Shown piece by piece: positions 1-5,617 of a DNA stretch of 5,913 bases (positions are counted from its first letter, which is position 1; every line of letters starts with the position of its first letter). Source of the stretch: Flavobacterium psychrophilum (lineage in GTDB: Bacteria; Bacteroidota; Bacteroidia; Flavobacteriales; Flavobacteriaceae); contig QFQM01000260.1 in NCBI GenBank assembly GCA_003243255.1, positions 1 through 5,913 on the forward strand, read 5' to 3'. Under the pieces are notes generated by a model, which was not told the origin of the DNA, did not search any database, and saw only the letters and a list, made by a program, of their open reading frames with translations. Both the position numbers and the translations under genes were made by a program.

Positions 1-73
1 TTAAAAAACAATAGGCAGATATATAAATGTGGAATTGGGAAACAAAATGTACAAGCAGTTGATAAAAACAAAA
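1..73. other. Noncoding edge, no recognisable feature
   Basis: This is A+T-rich sequence beyond the terminator. I see no open reading frame, no TTG/TAnnTTTG promoter pair and no convincing repeat. The neighbouring gene on this side lies outside the window. Confidence 0.4.
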
Positions 74-94
74 CCGGCTCCATTGAGAAGCCGG
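74..94 (-). terminator. Rho-independent terminator of the minus-strand exported-protein gene
   Basis: On the minus strand a 6-bp stem (CCGGCT/AGCCGG) closes a 9-nt loop and is followed at once by a T-rich tract, TTTTGTTTTTATC. It lies about 58 nt beyond the stop codon of the 544-residue gene, where a transcript end is expected. On the plus strand the hairpin is followed by ATAATAAG and has no T-tract, so it should work in one direction only. Confidence 0.8.
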
Positions 95-152
95 ATAATA
101 AGATAAACTGTTAAAAATAAATCTCTTTTTACAACATGGTAGCAGATAACTA

Positions 153-1787
153 TTACTGCTTACAGGAACTATAATCGGTTGCTAACTGTACATAGCCCTT
201 TTCATTATTCAGATCATAGCCAGTCTTATCCAGCGCAGCCAAAACAGTAGGACAATCCTTGAAGTATTCCTTCATCATCTCAGGCTTCTTCTTTTGCCAG
301 TCCTTTCCCTGGTTAGCCAGCTCAGCCTCGCCGGGGCGCGCAAACAAAATGGCATTGGTAGGTTCATCACCATAAGTATCCTTAAATACCTTTATCTTCT
401 CACTATTGTAAATTACCTCCAACATATAATCACGCGTCTTCAACAAGTCCATGCTCAAAGCACCAACCTGCGCCATATTGGGTTTGAATTTATGACTCTC
501 GAATATCCGCTTATTGAAGCAAAGCACTTTTACATCACTATACTTGAAAGTCTTTCGCACGGTTTTGCCTTTCTCATTCGTATACTCAAAGATTACTTTA
601 TTGGGATTGTCAAGACTAACAATACCACCACTCAATTTCTTGATAATATGTTTCCCCTTTAAAGTATCTCCCTTCTCCAGTACCAGCCATCCCTCCGAGC
701 TTTTCTCTGCACCGCCAAAAATAGATTTGACATCGCCAGAAGTAGAATCAGGGCTTATCTTGGGCGCATTGATAGAACTGTAATAAGCAGATGCTTCCGT
801 CAGGTAAGGTTTACGATCATTATATTCTATTCTGTTTCCTAAAAATTTGGTGCCATTCTCATACAGGAAATCGAGCGATTGACGCAACTTCACTGTATCA
901 TAAGCGAGGTAATACAGGAAAGCCAGTGTATAATTACCCGCTACCTTAATGTCCTTAGGGTCATAACCCTTTGGAAATTCCTTGTTGATGAAACTGGTCA
1001 CTTCAGCTTCATAAGGAACGATAAACTCCTTATAATTAGTTGTGGCCTTCTTATTTAAATCAGCAACCAGGCGGCTGTTGAGCGAATCGAAGAATACGAG
1101 TTCAGGATATTTCTTTGCCGCCCGGTACACACTGGGTAATGTAATTGTCCGGCTCCTGAAACTATTCATATAAGTATCCTCAGCGCGTCCGGCTATTTTC
1201 TTTAAAGCCTGGAACAATAAAGTGTAGCTCTCTACCGCTTTAGGATTAGCCAGCTGATTAGTAAAGTCATTCTTGATGAACTTATTTACTTCCTGCTGAA
1301 CCATTTCCGAAAGATTTATATCCTTCAATAAATACAACTCGTTCTTTCCATTCATAACCGCCAGCTTTGCTGTACCTGTTAGGTTATAGGTATTGTTACC
1401 AAAACTACCGGCGTTGATCACAGAAGCAGAAAAGCTATTCACGATGATAACCACAGCCAGGTCAGGATTCTTATTCCACTGAGACTCTATACCAGCCTTT
1501 GAAAACTCTCTGGCAATACTCATCCGGAAAGAATCGATATTGGGACCATTATCCTTCTCATCCTTACTAAATCCCCGTGGTTTAGACTTCACCGGAAACA
1601 AACTATTCAAAAGCCCCTCATCGATGTCAGGAACATAAATAATACTCTTATGATCACTAAAGCGCTGGTCTTGCGCATACCGGTAAATCGAAACAGAAAA
1701 CTCCGGGTATTGAACCGTTTGAGAATAAGAGAAAGGAGAAATAAAAAAACATACATACAAAAAGAGCAGGGTGAAGCTCCATTTCAT
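153..1787 (-). CDS. Exported hypothetical protein, 544 aa
   Basis: I do not recognise the family, so no function is assigned. The N-terminus is a clear Sec-type signal peptide: MKW, a hydrophobic stretch over residues 4-19, and probable cleavage after the SQ at 22-23. There is no lipobox cysteine, so the mature protein is predicted to be periplasmic or secreted rather than a lipoprotein. The mature chain has no further obvious membrane helix. Residues about 85-170 have alternating hydrophobic strands (AVVIIV at 111-116) suggesting an alpha/beta domain. Residues about 180-340 look helical. Residues about 365-485 look beta-rich, with a WLVLEKGDTLKG segment at 367-378 of a kind often seen in uncharacterised Bacteroidota exported proteins. 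A tail at 500-544 carries YFKDCP (508-513). There are only four cysteines: 13 in the signal peptide, then 423, 512 and 542. The ATG is chosen because it starts the signal peptide and lies about 25 nt downstream of a good promoter. The gene is transcribed away from the efflux operon and ends in its own terminator, so a link to the pump is not implied. Confidence 0.85.
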   Translation of the reverse strand: MKWSFTLLFLYVCFFISPFSYSQTVQYPEFSVSIYRYAQDQRFSDHKSIIYVPDIDEGLLNSLFPVKSKPRGFSKDEKDNGPNIDSFRMSIAREFSKAGIESQWNKNPDLAVVIIVNSFSASVINAGSFGNNTYNLTGTAKLAVMNGKNELYLLKDINLSEMVQQEVNKFIKNDFTNQLANPKAVESYTLLFQALKKIAGRAEDTYMNSFRSRTITLPSVYRAAKKYPELVFFDSLNSRLVADLNKKATTNYKEFIVPYEAEVTSFINKEFPKGYDPKDIKVAGNYTLAFLYYLAYDTVKLRQSLDFLYENGTKFLGNRIEYNDRKPYLTEASAYYSSINAPKISPDSTSGDVKSIFGGAEKSSEGWLVLEKGDTLKGKHIIKKLSGGIVSLDNPNKVIFEYTNEKGKTVRKTFKYSDVKVLCFNKRIFESHKFKPNMAQVGALSMDLLKTRDYMLEVIYNSEKIKVFKDTYGDEPTNAILFARPGEAELANQGKDWQKKKPEMMKEYFKDCPTVLAALDKTGYDLNNEKGYVQLATDYSSCKQ

Positions 1788-1813
1788 AGAATCAGATTTT
1801 GATTAATAATGCA

Positions 1814-1843
1814 CAAAATTAGACGATTACCCGGTTCTTGCAA
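1814..1843 (-). promoter_or_regulatory. Bacteroidota-type promoter for the minus-strand exported protein
   Basis: Read on the minus strand, TTG (1843-1841) is followed by a 19-bp spacer and TAATTTTG (1821-1814). This matches the Bacteroidota primary sigma pattern TTTG/TTG near -33 and TAnnTTTG near -7. Transcription would start near 1808-1810, giving a 5' leader of roughly 20 nt before the ATG. The leader shows no Shine-Dalgarno sequence, as is usual in this phylum. The spacing and -7 sequence are identical to those of the tetR promoter on the other side of the intergenic region. Confidence 0.65.
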
Positions 1844-2112
1844 GAGGGTACTCATAACAGTTATATCACATGTATTTATCCTCCAGGTCGTGCATGTTAG
1901 CATTGGGTTGGACGCTCCGAGCTGTCCATTCAGGGCAGCAAAGGCAACGCCAAACAATAAAGAAAAGCTTGTTTTAGCCTTAGCCGGCCGCTAACAGGCG
2001 TTAGTGGACTATCTTTTTCACTAACCACATATTATATATGATTGACAGCTACTTACATCCATTTTGGCACCTGTTTTATCCACCGGATAACAAATTAATA
2101 ACAAAAGAAGTT
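1844..2112. other. Intergenic region with inverted repeats, no supported gene
   Basis: This stretch separates the two divergent promoters. By hand count, 1881-2000 is about 53% G+C while 2007-2122 is only about 27%, so the region has two parts. The G+C-rich part holds a near-perfect palindrome at 1909-1928 and several interlocking GTTAG/CTAAC repeats up to 2025. The A+T-rich part holds the short palindromes CATAT-TAT-ATATG (2028-2040) and TTATCC-ACC-GGATAA (2076-2090), the latter a possible protein-binding site. A 61-codon plus-strand frame (1809-1994) and a 68-codon stop-free minus-strand frame exist here, but neither has a supported start or a recognisable product. Confidence 0.5.
1896..2025. 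repeat. Interlocking inverted repeats (GTTAG/CTAAC), possible dispersed repeat
   Basis: Four copies of GTTAG or its complement alternate in orientation: GTTAGC at 1896-1901, GCTAAC at 1990-1995, GTTAGTG at 2000-2006 and CACTAAC at 2019-2025. The first two frame a 100-bp block. The last two form a 7-bp stem around a 12-nt centre. GCTAA at 1990-1994 can also pair with TTAGC at 1980-1984, or with GTTAG(T) at 2000-2005, so several hairpins are mutually exclusive. Inside the block is a near-palindrome at 1909-1928 (TGGAC-GCTC-C-GAGC-T-GTCCA, one unpaired T). No stem is followed by a T-tract, so these are not intrinsic terminators. The composition differs from the flanks, which fits an inserted repeat unit, but repetition in the genome cannot be seen from here. 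Confidence 0.4.
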
Positions 2113-2132
2113 AATTAAACGATTGTTTAATT
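2113..2132. promoter_or_regulatory. Operator-like palindrome 1 (likely TetR site)
   Basis: AATTAAAC-GATT-GTTTAATT is a perfect inverted repeat with 8-bp arms and a 4-bp centre. Its core TTAAACGATTGTTTAA (2115-2130) differs from the second palindrome by one central base. The centre and right arm contain the TTG (2123-2125) of the predicted -33 element, so a bound protein would block RNA polymerase. AAAC-N4-GTTT symmetry is a common form for TetR-family operators, and the adjacent gene encodes such a regulator. Binding by that protein is inferred. Confidence 0.65.
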
Positions 2133-2152
2133 TAAACGTTTGTTTAATTTTG
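2123..2152 (+). promoter_or_regulatory. Bacteroidota-type promoter of the tetR-efflux operon
   Basis: TTG (2123-2125), a 19-bp spacer and TAATTTTG (2145-2152) match the Bacteroidota -33/-7 pattern. Transcription should begin around 2156-2159, about 17-20 nt before the ATG at 2176. Both promoter elements lie inside or against the twin palindromes, the arrangement expected for direct repression. No other good promoter is visible within the operon, so this one probably drives all four genes. Confidence 0.7.
2132..2147. promoter_or_regulatory. Operator-like palindrome 2 (likely TetR site)
   Basis: TTAAAC-GTTT-GTTTAA has 6-bp perfect arms and repeats the core of the first palindrome with a single A-to-T change in the centre. 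The two cores are 17 bp apart centre to centre, so two dimers would sit close together at slightly under two helical turns. The right arm runs into the first three bases of the predicted -7 element. Confidence 0.65.
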
Positions 2153-2175
2153 TGGCAGAATTAAAGCATTGCCAA

Positions 2176-2808
2176 ATGAGTTCAGTAGAAAAAGTAGATA
2201 AACGGGAACATATCCTGGTAGTAGCAGAAGAATTGTTTGCAGAGAAAGGATTTGATGGCACATCCGTACGGGACATAGCACAATTAGCCGGTGTAAACCT
2301 GGCGATGATCTCATACTATTTCGGATCGAAGGAAAACCTTTTAAAAGAATTAATAGAATATAGGTTCAGCGATTCTATATCGGCACTGGAAAAGAAGACA
2401 AATGATCAATTGCAAACGCCCTGGGAAAAGATAGAATGGATAATTGACTTTTATGTAGAACGGATTATCAATAACCGTCGCTTTCACAGCATTATGGGCC
2501 AGGAATATAACACAGGGCGTTCGCAGGAGATCAAAGAACTCATCACCAATATCAAAATGCAGAACCTGGAGCGCATCAAGAAGATCATTGCAGAAGGACA
2601 GCGCAAGCAGGCATTTCGCAAAGTAGATGTGGAAATGACACTGGCCACCATGATGGGCACCATTACACAGGTTATCAACGCCAAAAAGCTCTATTGTGTA
2701 CTCCTGAAAATCGACAACACCGACGAAGTAGAATACGAGAAAAAAGTAACCCAAAGACTAAAAGCACATCTAAAAGACCTATTACGGGCACACCTGATAG
2801 GAGAATAA
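2176..2808 (+). CDS. TetR/AcrR-family transcriptional regulator, 210 aa
   Basis: This is a one-domain repressor of the TetR type, acting in the cytoplasm as a dimer on DNA. The N-terminal helix-turn-helix is plain: residues 10-26 (REHILVVAEELFAEKGF), then T29-S-V-R-D-I-A-Q-L-A-G-V, and the recognition helix ending in the hallmark ISYYFGSKENLL (45-56). Residues about 60-205 are helical and would form the variable ligand-binding and dimer part, which gives no clue to the inducer. The length is typical. The frame stays open upstream to a TTG at 2140, but that codon lies inside the promoter and ahead of the predicted transcription start, so the ATG at 2176 is chosen. The gene stops 19 bp before the adaptor gene, so it is first in the operon. 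Autorepression and repression of the pump through the two palindromes upstream are inferred. A ligand exported by the pump is a likely inducer. Confidence 0.93.
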   Translation: MSSVEKVDKREHILVVAEELFAEKGFDGTSVRDIAQLAGVNLAMISYYFGSKENLLKELIEYRFSDSISALEKKTNDQLQTPWEKIEWIIDFYVERIINNRRFHSIMGQEYNTGRSQEIKELITNIKMQNLERIKKIIAEGQRKQAFRKVDVEMTLATMMGTITQVINAKKLYCVLLKIDNTDEVEYEKKVTQRLKAHLKDLLRAHLIGE

Positions 2809-2827
2809 TACTAAAAGAATTATAGTT

Positions 2828-3883
2828 ATGGAAACGCAAGCAACCACCCCAACACCAAAAAAGAAAAAGTCACCAATACGGCTTGTCATAATATTAATAG
2901 TACTGATCGTTGCAGGCTACTTTGGCTACACAAAAGTGAAATTTGCACTGGGCCACGAGAGCACAGACAATGCCCAGGTAGAAACACAACTCATCCCTGT
3001 ATTACCACGCGTCGCCGGTTATGTTAAAAGCATAGTGGTAAATGACTACGACTCCGTAAAAGCAGGTCAGCTGCTGGTAGAGCTGGATGATGCAGAGCTG
3101 CAAACCCAGTTGCTCCAATTGGAGGCCGATTACCAGGCAGCACAGGCCGACCTCAGCAATGCCAAAGCCTCTCTCAATAATGCCCTGGTATCACTCCGCG
3201 TAAACAAAGGAGACATTGATATCAACCAGGTGAAACTGGAAAAAGCACAAAAAGACTACACACGCAATAAGAACCTCTTTTCAGAAGCAGCCGTTACACA
3301 AAAACAGCTCGACGATGCCAGGTACGATTACGAAACCCTGGTAAAAGAGCTCGACAATAGCCACAACGATCTGGCCAGCGCAGAAAGCCGCATCAGCGTA
3401 TTACAGGCAGCCGTACAAAAAGCAGCCGCCAATATAGAAGTAAAGAAAGCACAGATCGATCAGCAGAAACTGAAACTCTCCTACACAAAGATCTATGCAC
3501 CGCAGGCAGGTAAAATTGGCAAGAAGAACATCTCTTTAGGACAATACGTACAGTCAGGAGCCCCCTTGTTCACCATCGTGAACGATACTACTTACTGGAT
3601 TGTGGCCAACTTCAAAGAGAACCAGATCACGAAGTTACATCCCGGCATGCCCGTCGACATCGAAGTAGATGCCTACCCCGACCTGAAGTTGAAAGGATCA
3701 GTAGAAAGCCTGAGCGATGCTACCGGAGCACGGTTTGCCCTGCTGCCACCGGATAACTCCAGCGGCAACTTCGTAAAAGTAACACAGCGTATACCCGTTA
3801 AGATCGCTATTAACGATATGACCCAATACAAAGAAATATTAAGAGCAGGACTCAGCGTCTTTGTAAGCGTTCCACTGAATTAA
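2828..3883 (+). CDS. HlyD/EmrA-type periplasmic adaptor (membrane fusion protein), 351 aa
   Basis: This is the adaptor of a tripartite efflux pump, anchored in the inner membrane and linking the permease to an outer membrane channel. A short lysine-rich cytoplasmic start (KKKK, 11-14) precedes one membrane helix at about residues 17-34. The EmrA signature STDNAQVETQ follows (45-54), then the first half of the biotinyl-lipoyl domain (PRVAGYVKSI to LVELDD, 60-88). A long coiled-coil hairpin spans about 89-218, rich in A, Q, K and L. The second lipoyl half is YAPQAGKIGKKNISLGQYVQ (223-242). The C-terminal beta-barrel carries the EmrA-family block ARFALLPPDNSSGNFVKVTQ (301-320), which separates it from RND-pump adaptors. 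Length is close to the EmrA norm. It lies 19 bp after tetR and ahead of the EmrB-like permease, which supports the assignment. Family is certain; substrate is unknown. Confidence 0.95.
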   Translation: METQATTPTPKKKKSPIRLVIILIVLIVAGYFGYTKVKFALGHESTDNAQVETQLIPVLPRVAGYVKSIVVNDYDSVKAGQLLVELDDAELQTQLLQLEADYQAAQADLSNAKASLNNALVSLRVNKGDIDINQVKLEKAQKDYTRNKNLFSEAAVTQKQLDDARYDYETLVKELDNSHNDLASAESRISVLQAAVQKAAANIEVKKAQIDQQKLKLSYTKIYAPQAGKIGKKNISLGQYVQSGAPLFTIVNDTTYWIVANFKENQITKLHPGMPVDIEVDAYPDLKLKGSVESLSDATGARFALLPPDNSSGNFVKVTQRIPVKIAINDMTQYKEILRAGLSVFVSVPLN

Positions 3884-3991
3884 CGATCATAGGCCGATAA
3901 CCTTCAGCCATCGAGTTGAAGAAACGACGTTCACTTTTAGTAAAGAATGACGTAACGGTATTGTCTGTTCACGACTGCCGGTTACCCATTC
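3884..3991 (+). other. 108-bp gap with hairpin-forming potential upstream of the permease gene
   Basis: This gap is longer than the 19-bp and 21-bp gaps elsewhere in the operon. It contains no open reading frame and no TAnnTTTG promoter. Two imperfect stems can be drawn: 3927-3953 (ACGT-CA-CTTT against AAAG-TGACGT with bulges, loop TAGT) and 3953-3984 (TAACGGTA against TGCCGGTTA with one bulged G). The second ends 7 nt before the first possible ATG of the permease gene. Neither has a T-tract. A role in RNA processing or in setting permease translation is possible but unproven. Confidence 0.3.
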
Positions 3992-5596
3992 ATGATTAAT
4001 AAAAACAGTATGTCCAGTCCAAAAGGATTTGCCAAATTTATAATAGTACTCACCACCGTAACGGCCGCCGTTATGGAACTGATAGATACGTCTATCGTCA
4101 ATGTGGGATTGAGCGAGATGGCTGGCAGCCTGGGCGTAAACATTGAAGACGTAAGCTGGGTGATCACAGCCTACGCCATTGCCAATGTGATCATCATACC
4201 CATGACAGGCTGGTTGGCCGAATACTTTGGCCGCAAGAATTATTACATCGTATCCATGATCATTTTCACCGCGGCATCATACATGTGCGGACAATCAACA
4301 AGCCTCGTGGAATTGATCATCTGGCGTTTTATACAAGGTATCGGTGGAGGCGCCTTACTCTCCACTTCACAGGCCATCCTCTTTGATGCCTTTAAACCCG
4401 AAGACCGGCCCATGGCATCAGGCCTATTCGGGATGGGATTGATATTAGGCCCCACCCTCGGACCCACCGTAGGCGGTTACCTGATAGAACACTTTTCATG
4501 GCCCTGGATGTTCCTCGTGAACCTGCCGGTAGGCATAATAGCCACCATTCTGGCTATGGTATTCATAGATAAAAAAGATGGCGAAGGCAAGAAGAAAGAC
4601 CAGATGTCGATAGACTATATGGGGATAGCTTTATTAATGGTAGGCATTGGCTGTCTGCAGTTCGTATTGGAAAGAGGAGAATCGGAAGATTGGTTTAGCA
4701 GTGATGCTATCAAGATCTGTGCGGTGCTGGCAGCAATAGGCGTGATCGGATTTATTGTATGGGAGTTAAAGACATCAACACCAGTAGTGAACTTGCGTGT
4801 AATGAAAAAGCGGACCTATGCGTTCACTACTGTTTTTACCTTTGTTGCTGGTCTGGGCCTCTTCACCTCTGTGTTTGTATATCCGGTACTGGCACAGCGT
4901 GTATTGGGATATACAGCCCTCGAAACAGGTTTATCCCTGTTGCCACCAACATTGGCAGGCGTAGTCATGATGCCGATCATTGGCCGCATGATGAGTAAAG
5001 GCGTGTCCCCCATACCATTTATCATTGTAGGTTTTATCCTGTTTGCCATCTATTGTTGGACGAGTGCCGGCGTCAGCCCCGACGTAGGGCGCTGGGCCTT
5101 CTTCCTGCCATTGCTAATCCGGGCCTTTGGTATTTCCATGTCCCAGTTGCCACTCATTAACCAGGCAGTAGCTGGTTTGCCACCCAAAGATTATGCAGCA
5201 GGAATCTCTCTCAACAACATGATACGCCAGATCGGAGGAGCTTTCGGTATTGCCCTGGCCAACAACTTTATCAGCCAGCGATATGCACAGCACCGAAACG
5301 ATATGGTAGCTAACACCTACGATGGCGCACCGGCCTTTACAGAAAGAGTAACCGCTATCACCAACAACATGATCGCGCAAACTGGTGACGCTGCCACCGC
5401 TACAGCAAAAGCACATAAAATAATCGACCTCGCGGTAGACAAACAGGCTTATTACCTCGCCTACCTCGACACCTTCAGGCTGATTGGAATATTCTTTCTG
5501 TTGGTTCTTCCGCTGGTAGTATTCCTGCGGGTAAAAAAGAAACCGGCTCAGCAAGATGCCCAGGCAGTCAAAGAAGCAATGGAAGCAGCCCATTAA
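3992..5596 (+). CDS. EmrB-type DHA2 major facilitator efflux permease, 14 TM helices
   Basis: This is an inner membrane drug:H+ antiporter of the 14-helix DHA2 group, expected to work with the adaptor and the TolC-like channel encoded next to it. Residues are counted from the ATG at 3992. Motif D1 is ELIDTSIVNVGL (29-40), with the acidic D32 in TM1. SWVITAYAIANVIIIP (55-70) forms TM2. Motif A is GWLAEYFGRKNYY (73-85). Motif B is WRFIQGIGGG (111-120), with R112. The antiporter motif C is GLILGPTLGPTVGGYL (149-164), followed by the DHA2-type PWMFLVNLPVG (171-181). A soluble loop between the last two helices (about 428-487) and a basic, charged tail (514-534) are usual for EmrB relatives. At 534 residues the length is normal and no motif is broken. 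An in-frame ATG at 4010 (MSSPKGF) has a more A-rich leader, typical for this phylum, and may be the true start; using it would remove six residues. The TolC-like gene follows after 21 bp. Confidence 0.95.
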   Translation: MINKNSMSSPKGFAKFIIVLTTVTAAVMELIDTSIVNVGLSEMAGSLGVNIEDVSWVITAYAIANVIIIPMTGWLAEYFGRKNYYIVSMIIFTAASYMCGQSTSLVELIIWRFIQGIGGGALLSTSQAILFDAFKPEDRPMASGLFGMGLILGPTLGPTVGGYLIEHFSWPWMFLVNLPVGIIATILAMVFIDKKDGEGKKKDQMSIDYMGIALLMVGIGCLQFVLERGESEDWFSSDAIKICAVLAAIGVIGFIVWELKTSTPVVNLRVMKKRTYAFTTVFTFVAGLGLFTSVFVYPVLAQRVLGYTALETGLSLLPPTLAGVVMMPIIGRMMSKGVSPIPFIIVGFILFAIYCWTSAGVSPDVGRWAFFLPLLIRAFGISMSQLPLINQAVAGLPPKDYAAGISLNNMIRQIGGAFGIALANNFISQRYAQHRNDMVANTYDGAPAFTERVTAITNNMIAQTGDAATATAKAHKIIDLAVDKQAYYLAYLDTFRLIGIFFLLVLPLVVFLRVKKKPAQQDAQAVKEAMEAAH

Positions 5597-5617
5597 CCCG
5601 AATAGACAGAAACAACC

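Noticed and set aside
1784..1990. A 68-codon stop-free minus-strand frame that ends in a TGA overlapping the ATG of the exported-protein gene (ATGA)
   Set aside because: The overlap looks like translational coupling, but the frame has no early ATG and contains the predicted promoter of the downstream gene, so most of it would lie upstream of the transcription start.
1809..1994. A 61-codon plus-strand open frame in the intergenic region
   Set aside because: It overlaps the predicted minus-strand promoter, has no plus-strand promoter or convincing leader, its product has no recognisable features, and it runs through the inverted-repeat block. A chance frame or repeat-derived translation is more likely.
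1896..2006. Integron attC-like site suggested by GTTAGC, GCTAAC and GGCGTTAG elements
   Set aside because: The core boxes are in the wrong order and orientation for RYYYAAC...GTTRRRY, CGCTAAC does not fit RYYYAAC, and no integrase or cassette structure is present.
2000..2025. GTTAGTG/CACTAAC hairpin considered as an intrinsic terminator
   Set aside because: No T-tract follows on either strand, and no gene ends nearby that would need it.
2064..2080. Possible sigma-54 promoter: TTGGCAC resembles a -24 box
   Set aside because: The -12 box is missing: at the expected spacing the sequence reads TTAT rather than TTGC, so the essential GC is absent.
2140..2175. Upstream TTG start that would add 12 residues to the TetR protein
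   Set aside because: The codon lies inside the second palindrome and the core promoter, ahead of the predicted transcription start, and TetR proteins typically begin shortly before the helix-turn-helix, as the ATG at 2176 gives.
2350..2754. Long minus-strand open frame antisense to tetR
   Set aside because: It is a shadow of the well-supported regulator gene; its translation shows no family features and it has no promoter.
5114..5593. Long minus-strand open frame antisense to the permease gene
   Set aside because: It is a shadow of the EmrB-like coding sequence, with cysteine- and serine-rich low-plausibility translation and no promoter.
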